From Candidatus Gastranaerophilales bacterium (lineage in GTDB: Bacteria; Cyanobacteriota; Vampirovibrionia; Gastranaerophilales; Gastranaerophilaceae): a DNA stretch of 62,795 bases. The notes under the pieces were generated by a model. That model ran no database searches. It was not told where the DNA came from and worked only from the letters and a program-made list of their open reading frames with translations. Of this stretch, positions 1 to 11,091 are shown piece by piece (within the stretch, counting starts at the first letter, position 1; each line of letters begins with the position of its first letter). The stretch lies in NCBI GenBank assembly GCA_944322755.1, contig CALUPY010000012.1:1-62795 (forward strand). The letters are read 5' to 3'. The translations under genes were made by a program, and so were the position numbers.

Positions 1-17
1 TATTATGTGATGTTTTA

Positions 18-30
18 TTTCAGGATGACA
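18..30. repeat. partial intergenic TGTCATCCTGAA-type repeat
   Basis: TTTCAGGATGACA is one arm of the palindromic intergenic element seen more fully at 39522-39548 and in a variant at 57783-57802. The remainder of 1-171 shows no gene I can support; an open frame ending near 93 could be the tail of something cut by the left edge, but nothing in it is recognisable. Confidence 0.4.
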
Positions 31-171
31 ATGAACTTTGGAAAAAATACACATGCCTATCATCACCACGAGATTATTCTTTTGAATAGGTAACTCTAGC
101 ATCCTCGCTTTTTGTGGGAAGAATAAATTCTCTTCGATTTTTCTGCAATCCTGTGCAAGTGACAAAAAACT

Positions 172-372
172 CTATTTAATACTTGCTTCAAGATTATCTG
201 GAAGCTCCATAGAAACATCCATATTCTCTTTCGAAAATTTCTCAACGAGCTCGATAAACGAAATAGCTTCCTGTTTGGAGTCAGCTTTGTATAGAGCATG
301 CTCCAGCAAATACATTATATACTGGGTGTTTTTCTGTATTAATATCAATAGGTCAAAAATTTCTTGTTTCAT
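172..372 (-). CDS. small hypothetical protein (66 aa)
   Basis: The product is not recognised. It is a soluble, mostly helical-looking 66-residue protein with no signal peptide or membrane segment; the N-terminal half is rich in Leu/Ile and could form an amphipathic helix. Upstream of the ATG there is only a weak purine-rich stretch (GAAAAAGTG) as a ribosome site. It is divergent from the broken XRE gene at 463, so it may be an orphaned neighbour of that regulator. It overlaps no better gene, which is the main reason to keep it. Confidence 0.4.
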   Translation of the reverse strand: MKQEIFDLLILIQKNTQYIMYLLEHALYKADSKQEAISFIELVEKFSKENMDVSMELPDNLEASIK

Positions 373-462
373 ATCACTTTTTCTTTTGTGTGTATTATAT
401 TGCTCTTATTGTGTGTTATAATGTCTCTGATGCATACTGTCAAAACATATAATTAATATATT

Positions 463-678
463 ATGGATTTAAAGACTTTTAGACAAAAAGTAGGAAAATA
501 AAAATAAATTCGTGTAAAACGAGATTTAAAGCAGGATGAGTTAGCTGATTTTGCTCTATTATCAAAAGGTTCAATCGGGAAAATAGAACGTGGACAACAG
601 AATTTTACAATTGACACTCTTTATGCAATAGCAGAAGTGTTAAGGGTTGAGCCTAAAATTTTTCTCGACATGGATTAA
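463..678 (+). pseudogene. XRE-family HTH regulator broken by two in-frame stops
   Basis: Reading from the ATG at 463 gives MDLKTFRQKVGK, then TAA (499-501), one Lys codon, TAA (505-507), and then in the same frame a well-preserved HTH_3 core (IRVKRDLKQDELADF, followed by SKGSIGKIERGQQNF) to the stop at 676-678. The total, about 70 codons, is the usual size of a single-domain Cro/C1-type repressor. The pair of stops falls in the loop before helix 1 of the HTH, so no full-length product can be made. Initiation at a non-ATG codon after the stops cannot be excluded but would remove helix 1. It sits 110 bp upstream of gyrB. Confidence 0.75.
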
Positions 679-734
679 AAAAATTGTAACACTGCTTTAC
701 CTATATGAAATTTTTTTGTTTTTGTATTACTATA

Positions 735-3229
<2,495 letters not shown>

Positions 3230-3262
3230 TAATATGCTAGTTTGAACAATGGCAATAAAGAA

Positions 3263-3291
3263 AAACTGTCGGATAAAACCGGCAGTTTTTT
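3263..3291 (+). terminator. gyrB intrinsic terminator
   Basis: Stem AAACTGTCGG / CCGGCAGTTT (one G-U pair), 6-nt loop, followed by a T run. It sits 34 bp after the gyrB stop. Confidence 0.85.
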
Positions 3292-3323
3292 GTACATGAT
3301 TGTTTTTGCGTCTGTTTTATACT

Positions 3324-4361
3324 TTACGAGTCGTTTCTGTATTTATTGCTTAACTGACCGCATGCTGCATCTATATCAGCACCCCTCTCAAGACGAATGG
3401 TAACTTTTTTGCCTGACTGTTCAAGTATATACTTAAATTTTTGCACAGTCTGTTTTTCAGGTTTTTGAAAGTTGTCTTTGTCATTGGGATTGTAGATTAT
3501 AAGATTTATGTTTGACTTTATGCCAGCAAGCAATAATGCCAGTTTTTTTGCACATTCTACAGAGTCATTGCAGTCCCGAATCAGTGTGTATTCTATCGTA
3601 ATCCTGCGTCCTGTATCTTCTGCATAGTTTTTCAATACGGGCATTAATTCAGACAGCGGATATTTTTTTTCAACAGGCATAAGCTCTGTTCGCAACTCAT
3701 GTTCAGGCGCATGCAATGATATAGCGAGAGTCGGTTGAAAATCCATTGCCGCAAGTTTTTTTATCTGAGGAATGATACCGCAGGTCGAGACAGTTATTCT
3801 TCTGATTCCTATTTGAAAATTTTTGTTTAAAATTTCAATTGCACTAAGCACATTATCAAGATTTAAAAGAGGTTCTCCCTGTCCCATAAAAACTACATTC
3901 GAGACTTTTAATCCTGTATCCCGCTGGATTGTAAGAATCTGTTCAACAATTTCTCTTGTTGTTAAGTTTCTGACAAATCCGAGTTTTGCCGTAGCACAAA
4001 ACTTACATCCGCAGGCACATCCTACCTGAGAGCTTACACAGGCTGTCAGATTTGCCCTGTTATCAAAACGCATAAGCACAGTTTCTACACAGTTGCCGTC
4101 TGCATATTCAATAAGATATTTTATGGTGCCGTCATGGCTTACCTGTTTATTTTTTATTTTTACATCGGTTATAACCGCAATTTCGGCAAGTTTTTCACGG
4201 GTTTTCTTTGACAAATCTGTCATTTGCTCAAAGTCCGAAACGGATTTTAAATAAATCCAATTGTGAATCTGTCTTGCACGAAAATCTGATTCTCCAATGG
4301 ATTTTGTGAAAGCCTTGAGCTCGTCGAGATTTTTTCCTGATAAAATTTCTTTTTCTTCCAT
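3324..4361 (-). CDS. rlmN: dual-specificity 23S rRNA (A2503)/tRNA (A37) C2-methyltransferase
   Basis: Radical-SAM methyltransferase that methylates C2 of adenosine 2503 in 23S rRNA and of A37 in some tRNAs. The protein is 345 aa, the normal length. The cluster-binding CxxxCxxC appears as CACGCKFCATAKLGF, followed by VFMGQGEPLLN, a typical radical-SAM GEPL segment. The conserved C-terminal cysteine needed for the methyl-cysteine mechanism is present (AACGQLS). Convergent with gyrB; the stop lies just beyond the gyrB terminator. ATG start at 4361. Confidence 0.95.
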   Translation of the reverse strand: MEEKEILSGKNLDELKAFTKSIGESDFRARQIHNWIYLKSVSDFEQMTDLSKKTREKLAEIAVITDVKIKNKQVSHDGTIKYLIEYADGNCVETVLMRFDNRANLTACVSSQVGCACGCKFCATAKLGFVRNLTTREIVEQILTIQRDTGLKVSNVVFMGQGEPLLNLDNVLSAIEILNKNFQIGIRRITVSTCGIIPQIKKLAAMDFQPTLAISLHAPEHELRTELMPVEKKYPLSELMPVLKNYAEDTGRRITIEYTLIRDCNDSVECAKKLALLLAGIKSNINLIIYNPNDKDNFQKPEKQTVQKFKYILEQSGKKVTIRLERGADIDAACGQLSNKYRNDS

Positions 4362-4474
4362 AATCTAATTATACTGTAAAAATTTTTTACGATTTTATGT
4401 TTGTACAGTTTTATGTTATCATTTTGTTTTAATATATTATGTATATGCTGTTAGGCTGAAAAAATTCAAGAAAG

Positions 4475-5374
4475 TTGGGGAAGTTGGAAACTACAGACCA
4501 GAAAATTTCATCGGATATAAAAACAGATGCAAACAATGAAATGCATGCTAAAAAAAATAATTTTCCGATGATAGTAAAAATTGTTGAGAGTGTAAAAAAA
4601 ATATTGGAAGAGGACAGACAGCAAAAACATCCTCTGTTTATTAATGTTAAAGAGTCTGTGATTTTTAACATTGCAAGAAAAGCGCTAAGCGATCCTGACA
4701 TGAGAATTTTGATAGGTATTGCAGGCGAATCGGCATCCGGAAAAACTACTTTCGTACAGAATGCAATCCGCTCTTGTATTGCTGAAGAACATTCAGAACT
4801 CTATACAATAGTCTGCTGCGACGATTATTATCACGACTGGTCAAAAGAACTCGAAGAAGCCGGAAGCTATGAGGCATTTTTTGCAAAGGGCTATAGTTTC
4901 GACACACCTGCTGCAATAAATCTGGAACTGATGAAAGAGCATCTTGTTTCGTTGAAAAACGGAACTGCAGTCAGAAGCCCTGACTACAATTTTACAACTT
5001 GTGAAAGCAAACCTCACGGAGTTTTGAAACGTCCGGCAAAAATAATTGTAAACGAAGGGCTGTATGTCCTAAACGAAAATGTAAGAGATGTTATGGATGT
5101 GAAAGTCTATGTTTTCACGCCATTTAATGTAATAAAAGACCGCTGGTACAGACGAGCTGAATCCAGAGGAAAAACCGGTGCGGCTGCTGACATGCAGTTT
5201 GAAAATGTAAACACAACTGCCCAGACTTATATTCGCCCGGCAATGCAATGCGCGGATATTGTAATGAATGGTGTAGTTTCTAGTGAATATATCCAGGAAA
5301 TTACAGAAAAAATATTTCGTACTATTGATAATATTGCAAAATCAATGCGCCAACAGGTTTCTCCTGTTGAATAG
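4475..5374 (+). CDS. uridine kinase / phosphoribulokinase-family P-loop kinase
   Basis: A P-loop kinase of the PRK/uridine kinase superfamily, so probably an NTP-dependent nucleoside or sugar kinase; the exact substrate is not visible. The Walker A motif is GIAGESASGKTT near residues 79-90, followed by CCDDYYHDW, the acceptor-binding Asp-Asp-Tyr-Tyr of uridine kinases, and SFDTPAAIN, equivalent to the DHP/DxP region. At 299 aa it is longer than bacterial Udk (about 210), with roughly 75 extra N-terminal residues. The start is uncertain: TTG at 4475 gives the full frame, but ATG codons at residues 23 and 32 are also possible. Single gene, with no clear operon partner. Confidence 0.7.
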   Translation: MGKLETTDQKISSDIKTDANNEMHAKKNNFPMIVKIVESVKKILEEDRQQKHPLFINVKESVIFNIARKALSDPDMRILIGIAGESASGKTTFVQNAIRSCIAEEHSELYTIVCCDDYYHDWSKELEEAGSYEAFFAKGYSFDTPAAINLELMKEHLVSLKNGTAVRSPDYNFTTCESKPHGVLKRPAKIIVNEGLYVLNENVRDVMDVKVYVFTPFNVIKDRWYRRAESRGKTGAAADMQFENVNTTAQTYIRPAMQCADIVMNGVVSSEYIQEITEKIFRTIDNIAKSMRQQVSPVE

Positions 5375-5440
5375 CAATGTAAATGTTAGTTTCGTTTGAT
5401 GAACTGCTTATTTTAAATTAGTTTTAAAAGTGTAAACTTC

Positions 5441-5468
5441 TTGCTAAAACTCATTTTTAAGGTAAAAT
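5441..5468 (+). promoter_or_regulatory. candidate promoter for the membrane pyrophosphatase
   Basis: TTGCTA (5441-5446), 16-nt spacer, TAAAAT (5463-5468), about 58 bp before the ATG at 5526. Confidence 0.4.
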
Positions 5469-5525
5469 AGAGGGGTGGTTAGTAAAAGGAGTTTTACTAC
5501 AATAGTGTTTAGAAGGAGAAGAGAA

Positions 5526-7946
5526 ATGGCTTACTCAAAAAAAGGTGCTTTAAGCATGCTTGCAATGTTTGCTGCGCTTTTTGCATCTAATGCTACTTTC
5601 GCAGGAGAAGCTGATCTGGTCGTGCCTAATCTGGCTGCAGACCCTCACAGCTTTAATCTTCTGCTTGTAGGTATCGGTATTTCCGTTCTTGGCCTTGTTT
5701 TTGGACTTATTGAATTTATCAAAGTCAAAAACTACAAAGTCCATGAATGTATGGCAAATATCGGAAATACTATTTTCGAAACCTGCAAAACTTACCTTAT
5801 CCAGCAGGGTAAATTTTTATTAGGTTTGGAAATCCTGATTGGTCTGTGTATTGCGTTCTACTTTGGCGGACTGCAGCACATGGGCTTAAAAGGTGTGCTG
5901 ATTATTCTGGCTTGGTCAGTAATCGGTATTCTTGGTTCTTACGGTGTTGCCTGGTTCGGTATCAGAATGAACACATTAGCTAACGCAAGAACAGCTTTTG
6001 CTTCACTTGAAGGCAATCCTTTAAAAGTTTTGAACATTCCGTTAAAAGCAGGTATGAGTATCGGCGTGCTGCTCGTCAGCGTTGAACTTATTATGATGCT
6101 TGTAATTCTTTTGTTCGTACCCGGACATCTTGCAGGCGCTTGCTTTATCGGTTTTGCTATCGGTGAATCTTTAGGTGCTTCCGCACTTCGTGTTGCAGGC
6201 GGTATCTTCACAAAAATTGCCGATATCGGTTCTGACTTGATGAAAATTCAATTCAAAATTAAAGAAGACGACCCGAGAAACCCCGGCGTTATTGCTGACT
6301 GTACAGGTGACAACGCAGGCGACTCCATCGGACCTACAGCTGACGGTTTTGAAACTTACGGCGTAACCGGTGTTGCTCTCGTTTCATTTATTCTTCTCGG
6401 TGTATTCCCTGAATATCAAATCCAGCTGTTAACATGGATTTTCACAATGAGATTCTTGATGATTGTGACATCTGTTGTTGCATACTGGATTAATACAGGT
6501 TTGACACAGTTGTTCTTCGGCAAGGCTGAAAAACTCGACTTTGAAAAACCTTTGACTAACCTCGTTTGGATAACTTCCGTACTATCCATTATCATGACTT
6601 TCTGCGTAAGCCACTGGCTGCTTGCAGATATGGGAGAAAGCCTCTGGTGGGTGCTCGCAGGTATAATTTCTTGCGGTACTTTAGGAGCTGCATTGATTCC
6701 TGAATTTACAAAAATATTCACAAGTCCGAACGCTACTCACACAAAAGAAGTTGTTACAGCTTCACGTGAAGGCGGTTCATCTTTAACAATCCTCTCGGGT
6801 ATTGTTTCAGGTAACTTCTCAGGCTTCTGGATAGGTATGGTAATCGTGTTCCTGATGGGATTAGCATACGTATTCAGTCTGCAAATTCCTGATACCGTAA
6901 TGATTTACGCATCAGTATTTGCATTCGGTCTTGTTGCATTCGGCTTCCTCGGTATGGGGCCTGTCACAATTGCTGTAGACAGCTACGGTCCTGTTACCGA
7001 CAACGCTCAATCAGTATACGAACTTTCACTGATTGAAGAACGTGAAGGAATTGCTGATGAAATCGAAAAAGACTTTGGTTTCAAACCAAACTTTGAAGTT
7101 GCAAAAGCACAGCTCGAAGAAAACGACGGTGCCGGAAACACCTTCAAAGCTACATCAAAACCGGTTCTTATCGGTACTGCTGTAGTCGGTGCAACCACAA
7201 TGATTTTCTCATTGATTCTGGTTATCAAAAACACACTCGGTATTCAGCCGGAACAGGTTCTTAACATGCTCAACCCTTACACAATCCTCGGATTGCTCGC
7301 AGGCGGTGCTGTTATTTACTGGTTCTCGGGTGCTTCAATGCAGGCTGTTACAACAGGTGCATACAGAGCTGTTGAATACATCAAAAACCACATCAAATTA
7401 GACGATGAAAACGTAAAAACAGCAAACGTTGCAAACTCAAAAGAAGTTGTTAAAATTTGTACCCAGTACGCTCAAAAAGGTATGATAAACATCTTCATCG
7501 CACTGTTTGCATTTGCTCTTGCGTTTGCTTGCCTGTCAGCTCCGGCTTGCAAAACTGTTGCGCCTGTAGCATTCTTTGTAAGCTACCTGATTGCGATTGC
7601 CGTATTCGGTCTGTTCCAGGCTGTATTTATGGCTAACGCAGGCGGCTGCTGGGATAACGCTAAGAAAATCGTTGAATGCGACCTTTGCGAAAAAGGAACT
7701 CCGCTTCACGACGCTACAGTAGTCGGCGACACAGTTGGCGACCCGTTCAAAGATACTTCATCGGTAGCTATGAACCCGATTATCAAATTCACCACACTGT
7801 TCGGTTTGCTGGCTATGGAAATCTCTATCAATGAATCATTCAGACAAATCGCTCCGATTGCCGGATGGATTTTCCTCGTGATTGCATTGATATTCGTATG
7901 GAGATCATTCTATGCAATGAGAATTCCTCAGAAAAAAGAAGATTAA
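5526..7946 (+). CDS. hppA: membrane-bound ion-pumping pyrophosphatase
   Basis: Integral-membrane enzyme that couples PPi hydrolysis to H+ (or Na+) export. The 806-aa protein has about 16 hydrophobic segments. Family motifs are present but divergent: DIGSDLM (usually DVGADLVGKVE), EDDPRNPGVIADCTGDNAGD, and near the C-terminus VGDTVGDPFKDTSS. At the ion-selectivity site the sequence reads GNTFKATSK; Lys at this position is the mark of K+-independent enzymes, where K+-dependent ones have Ala. The residue DxxGD motif lacks the usual CAGMAAD continuation (it reads SIGPTADGFETYG). ATG at 5526 is preferred over the upstream GTG at 5475 because AGGAGAAG lies directly upstream. An N-terminal hydrophobic segment ending at ATFA resembles a signal/first membrane helix. 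Confidence 0.93.
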   Translation: MAYSKKGALSMLAMFAALFASNATFAGEADLVVPNLAADPHSFNLLLVGIGISVLGLVFGLIEFIKVKNYKVHECMANIGNTIFETCKTYLIQQGKFLLGLEILIGLCIAFYFGGLQHMGLKGVLIILAWSVIGILGSYGVAWFGIRMNTLANARTAFASLEGNPLKVLNIPLKAGMSIGVLLVSVELIMMLVILLFVPGHLAGACFIGFAIGESLGASALRVAGGIFTKIADIGSDLMKIQFKIKEDDPRNPGVIADCTGDNAGDSIGPTADGFETYGVTGVALVSFILLGVFPEYQIQLLTWIFTMRFLMIVTSVVAYWINTGLTQLFFGKAEKLDFEKPLTNLVWITSVLSIIMTFCVSHWLLADMGESLWWVLAGIISCGTLGAALIPEFTKIFTSPNATHTKEVVTASREGGSSLTILSGIVSGNFSGFWIGMVIVFLMGLAYVFSLQIPDTVMIYASVFAFGLVAFGFLGMGPVTIAVDSYGPVTDNAQSVYELSLIEEREGIADEIEKDFGFKPNFEVAKAQLEENDGAGNTFKATSKPVLIGTAVVGATTMIFSLILVIKNTLGIQPEQVLNMLNPYTILGLLAGGAVIYWFSGASMQAVTTGAYRAVEYIKNHIKLDDENVKTANVANSKEVVKICTQYAQKGMINIFIALFAFALAFACLSAPACKTVAPVAFFVSYLIAIAVFGLFQAVFMANAGGCWDNAKKIVECDLCEKGTPLHDATVVGDTVGDPFKDTSSVAMNPIIKFTTLFGLLAMEISINESFRQIAPIAGWIFLVIALIFVWRSFYAMRIPQKKED

Positions 7947-7968
7947 TTAATATTTAATCTATAATTTT

Positions 7969-7999
7969 ACACCCTTGCCTTTTGGCAGGGGTGTTTTTT
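7969..7999 (+). terminator. hppA intrinsic terminator
   Basis: ACACCCTTGCC / GGCAGGGGTGT stem with a TTTT loop and T6 tail. Confidence 0.85.
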
Positions 8000-8067
8000 G
8001 TTAAGAAATATTAACCGGCTAAAAGGCTTGTAAATATTGTATATTTGAAAAATTTTTCTTATAAAAG

Positions 8068-8099
8068 TCAATTTTTTAAACAATATATACTTTATATAT
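8068..8099 (+). promoter_or_regulatory. 32-bp promoter element shared by the two EF-hand/LysM genes
   Basis: TCAATTT, 12 nt, then ATACTTTATATAT ending at 8099, 32 nt ahead of the ATG. An equal-length copy lies at 21510-21541, 30 nt ahead of the paralogue; 25 of 32 positions match, with the two ends identical. It probably carries the -10 region (TTTATATAT) and suggests co-expression. Confidence 0.55.
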
Positions 8100-8130
8100 T
8101 TATAACGACTGAGGATATAAGGAGAGTAAC

Positions 8131-9939
8131 ATGGGGATTTTTTCATCAAAACTAAATATTACAAGAGGAAAATACAACCTTAGCAAAGTTTCGGGAAATC
8201 CGATTCAAAAAAGTGATGTATTAAAAGGCGCAAAAAATCAGGCTTTGATGACAGCACTGTTTAATATGTTTGACGTAGACGGTGGAAAGCCGGACGGCAT
8301 TTTAACTTCATATGAACAATGCAGACTTGTTGAGGTATTTAAAGATCTCGATACAGACCATGATGGAAAACTTTCAAAACAGGAATTTGACGACGGCGCT
8401 GCCGGTACAAAACTGGACGGTGATATGCTGCGAGATTTCTTTAAACGTGTTATGAAATCAATGAAACGAAAAGAAAAAGTCGATGCAAAAGAAGTATATG
8501 AATTTGAACAGAATATCAGAGGTCTTAATAACAACAAAAAATCAAAAACAGAAAATACAACTCCGGAAGAAAAAGAATCAACGAAAGATACACCTGTCAC
8601 AACAAAACCGGTAACCGAAAAATCTGCTGATAAAACTTCTAAAGAAGAATATGAAGCGCCAGTAAAACCGGCAGTTCAAGAACAAGAAGACAATGCAAGC
8701 AACTCAAGAGCTATAGAGTCACAGGTTGAATTGGCAGGAGTATTTGAAGAAGAACCGCCTGTTGATGAAGTTCAAGAACAAGAACAGACTACACCTAAAG
8801 GTCCTTCTGCACAGGTACCTGAAGCAAAACATACTGAAAGTCCTGCTGTAGAAAATCACGTTCAAGAGACACAGAAACCTGAAACAACTCAGAAAAAACC
8901 AGAACTTCACAAATACACAGTTCAGTTGAACGAAACATTTACTAATATAATAAAGAAATCACTTGCAGCCCAAGGCAATACGAATCCTACTAAAGCAGAA
9001 ATAGAAGCTGCAAAAAAAGAATTTAAAAAGAATAATCCGAACGCTGTTAAGAGAACAAGAGCAGGTTATGAATATCTTCTTGTAGGGGCGCAAGTAAAAT
9101 TGGCAGGAAATGTTGAAAATAAAAATAATGCAAAATCACAAATTGATGCCTGGTCAGCAAGATACGGAAATGGCACTAAAAAGGCAGCTCAAAAAACAGC
9201 AAGCAATGCTGCTGTTAAAGAAGAAAGCAAACAAACAGAAAAAGCTGCAGATATTCCTGCACCTGCTTTTGAAGTCGGTGTAACAGCAAGCGGCGATACA
9301 CTGTATATAGAAAATAACGGAAGTTTAAAAACAGAAACAAGGTATGGTCAGGACGGAACGATTCTCGGTACTGATGAAAACAAATATACAGACTCCGGTC
9401 TGCTTGCTTCAAAAACAGTAAAAGATAAAGACGGAAATGTACAACAAACCATAAATTATCTCTACTATGAAGATGGCAGAGAAGCGCAAAGAACATACCA
9501 GGATAAAAATGGCAATATTACCGGAACTGTAGAAGTTTCATACGAATCTAAAGACAATCCGAATATTGTTAAAAAAGAATTTCTTAAAGATACAAATGGA
9601 AAACCGACCGGAGGTGTCGTTCAGTACAAAGACGGAAGTCTGAGCTATCATTTCTACAACTCTGACGGTAATCCGATAAATGAATACACAATGGATAAAA
9701 ATGGCAAAGTAATAAAATCATCCACTAATGTTTATTATGAAAACGGTTTTCCACAAAGAACAACTTACGTAACAGATAAAGGAACAGAAATCTTCTGGTA
9801 CAACAAGGATGGAAGCTATGAGCACTCTATTCTGGACAAGAATAACAAACCGATAAAACTAGAGTATGCAGATATAGAAGATAAACCGATTACAAAAGAA
9901 GAGTATTTAAGACGCAAACCGGTTGAAATTACAAAATAA
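8131..9939 (+). CDS. EF-hand / LysM-like repeat protein, paralogue A
   Basis: 602 aa. Residues 1-115 hold a conserved head (NITRGKYNLSKVSGNP) and an EF-hand pair: the second loop, DTDHDGKLSKQE, is canonical, while the first (DVDGGKPDGILTS) has extra residues. Residues 115-255 are a low-complexity Pro/Glu/Thr/Lys linker. Around 255-330 is an expanded LysM-like unit (HKYTVQLNETFTNIIKKSL ... YLLVGAQVKL). From about 400 to the end are short repeats of the YD/RHS type built around D-x-x-G-N/K (DKDGNVQQT, DKNGNITGT, DTNGKPTGG, DKNGKVIKS). No signal peptide is visible, so location is unclear. It shares head, EF-hands and LysM-like unit with the protein at 21572. Calcium and glycan binding are inferred from the domains; the function is unknown. 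Confidence 0.85.
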   Translation: MGIFSSKLNITRGKYNLSKVSGNPIQKSDVLKGAKNQALMTALFNMFDVDGGKPDGILTSYEQCRLVEVFKDLDTDHDGKLSKQEFDDGAAGTKLDGDMLRDFFKRVMKSMKRKEKVDAKEVYEFEQNIRGLNNNKKSKTENTTPEEKESTKDTPVTTKPVTEKSADKTSKEEYEAPVKPAVQEQEDNASNSRAIESQVELAGVFEEEPPVDEVQEQEQTTPKGPSAQVPEAKHTESPAVENHVQETQKPETTQKKPELHKYTVQLNETFTNIIKKSLAAQGNTNPTKAEIEAAKKEFKKNNPNAVKRTRAGYEYLLVGAQVKLAGNVENKNNAKSQIDAWSARYGNGTKKAAQKTASNAAVKEESKQTEKAADIPAPAFEVGVTASGDTLYIENNGSLKTETRYGQDGTILGTDENKYTDSGLLASKTVKDKDGNVQQTINYLYYEDGREAQRTYQDKNGNITGTVEVSYESKDNPNIVKKEFLKDTNGKPTGGVVQYKDGSLSYHFYNSDGNPINEYTMDKNGKVIKSSTNVYYENGFPQRTTYVTDKGTEIFWYNKDGSYEHSILDKNNKPIKLEYADIEDKPITKEEYLRRKPVEITK

Positions 9940-9950
9940 TTATTATGACG

Positions 9951-9988
9951 AACAGGGTCTAAATCTAAAAAAAAGAGACCCTGTTTTA
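9951..9988 (+). terminator. terminator of EF-hand/LysM gene A
   Basis: AACAGGGTCT / AGACCCTGTT perfect 10-bp stem, 15-nt A-rich loop, TT tail, 12 bp after the stop codon. Confidence 0.8.
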
Positions 9989-10017
9989 TTGACTGAAAAC
10001 AGCATTTATCTTATTAT
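9989..10017 (+). promoter_or_regulatory. strong sigma-70-type promoter
   Basis: TTGACT (9989-9994), exactly 17 nt, TATTAT (10012-10017). It lies directly after one terminator and about 60 bp before the next, so it probably drives a short transcript, or reads through into the small gene at 10194. Confidence 0.6.
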
Positions 10018-10024
10018 AAAATTG

Positions 10025-10107
10025 TTTTTATGGAAATTTTTATATATCTTTTAATCAAAAAAAAAGATGTATTTTGACGACATACATAGATGTAAGTCGT
10101 CTTTTTA
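10025..10107 (+). ncRNA. candidate ~83-nt small RNA
   Basis: The interval is bounded by the promoter at 9989-10017 and by an intrinsic terminator at 10076-10106: stem GACGAC/GTCGTC continuing through TACAT/ATGTA (one mismatch between), 2-nt loop, T5 tail. No open frame of useful length lies inside. The 5' part is AT-rich and unstructured by eye. No known RNA family is recognised. Confidence 0.45.
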
Positions 10108-10193
10108 TTTATATGTGTAACAAAATGTATCTTTTTTATATCATTTATATTAGTTTTTAAGGTATTTTTTGAAAAAAGGTTTAAAATAAGAAT

Positions 10194-10427
10194 ATGCGTA
10201 TCGTCAAAAACCTTAAAGATTTAAGTCTAAGTGAAGACCAGAAATTTTTCGCATCCATAATAAAAGATGAATTTGGATGCGACACATACTGTGAAGAAAT
10301 TACTAATACAGAATTTCTTAAACGGCATGCCCAGCCATTGAATGAATTTGTTGTTTATAATACAGCTGCTCCGTCAGCCGAAGGCGCAAGGCTGCTGGGC
10401 TGGAGACGCAAAAAACAAAATTCTTAA
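10194..10427 (+). CDS. small hypothetical protein (77 aa)
   Basis: Not recognised. A soluble, charged 77-residue protein with a single internal CDTYC cysteine pair and a basic tail (GWRRKKQNS). The ATG at 10194 lacks a strong ribosome site (AAAAAAGG about 13 nt upstream). It is followed within 15 bp by a bidirectional terminator shared with the convergent gene at 10476. Gene-like ending, and no competing frame, support it moderately. Confidence 0.55.
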   Translation: MRIVKNLKDLSLSEDQKFFASIIKDEFGCDTYCEEITNTEFLKRHAQPLNEFVVYNTAAPSAEGARLLGWRRKKQNS

Positions 10428-10436
10428 TTTTTATAC

Positions 10437-10472
10437 AAAAAACTGCGGCATGACTACAGCCGCAGTTTTTTT
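10437..10472. terminator. bidirectional terminator
   Basis: AAACTGCGGC / GCCGCAGTTT stem flanked by A and T runs, between convergent genes 10194-10427 and 10476-10847. Confidence 0.85.
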
Positions 10473-10475
10473 ACA

Positions 10476-10847
10476 TTAATTTAATCTGTCTTCAACAGCT
10501 TTGCATATTTCTGCACAAGCCTGTTCATAAGGATGTTTTGCACCATCGTTAAGTAAAAGTTCATGGTTTGTGTCAAAGGATTTGTTCATTGCCATTGCAA
10601 CAAACTCGGGATTTTTCATAAAGACTTGCAAATCTTCATCAACCTTTGAAGTAAAACTAGGACGTTTTATCTCAACTACCGAGCGGCCAATGACCTCAGC
10701 ATGTTCAAGACCAGTTGCCTCAGTTTTTGTTTTGGGTTCTTCATCTTGAATTATCTCAGGTTTTTGAGGCTCTTCTTTTTTTATTTGTGGCTGAAAGTTT
10801 GTATGCAAACTTCCGGCTATGTTGTTTATATTATTCATATCTGCCAT
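10476..10847 (-). CDS. hypothetical protein (123 aa)
   Basis: Not recognised. The N-terminal 50 residues are a disordered, Lys/Glu/Pro-rich stretch (KKEEPQKPE, DEEPKTKTE) and the C-terminal half is a likely helical domain ending AEICKAVEDRLN. No signal peptide or membrane helix. Start: the in-frame ATG at 10859 has no ribosome site, whereas GGAGAG lies 4 nt before the ATG at 10847 (MADMNN), so 10847 is chosen. Confidence 0.65.
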   Translation of the reverse strand: MADMNNINNIAGSLHTNFQPQIKKEEPQKPEIIQDEEPKTKTEATGLEHAEVIGRSVVEIKRPSFTSKVDEDLQVFMKNPEFVAMAMNKSFDTNHELLLNDGAKHPYEQACAEICKAVEDRLN

Positions 10848-11055
10848 ATGTCTCTCCATTTTTGTTTTTTGTTATTATGTTTCGTTTTATGCTTAAAAAC
10901 ATGAACAAAAATTTTTTTGCTAGTAAATTAAAGAAAATATATACAAATTTTTTAAATTTTATTCTGAATTTGCTTAAAAGTCAACTATATTAAGAAAAAA
11001 TTTTTTTTATTATATTATATACTTTTTTAATATTTCTTAACAATAAAACTGATAA

Positions 11056-11087
11056 TAAAAAATCCCGTTATTTAAACGGGATTTTTA
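11056..11087 (-). terminator. terminator of the XRE regulator gene
   Basis: AATCCCGTT / AACGGGATT stem with A and T runs on both sides; the T run on the minus strand follows the stop at 11092 by a few bases. Confidence 0.8.
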
Positions 11088-11091
11088 TTTT

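Noticed and set aside
5475-5525. GTG start giving 17 extra residues on the pyrophosphatase
   Set aside because: The added residues are basic and unlike the family; AGGAGAAG directly precedes the ATG at 5526.
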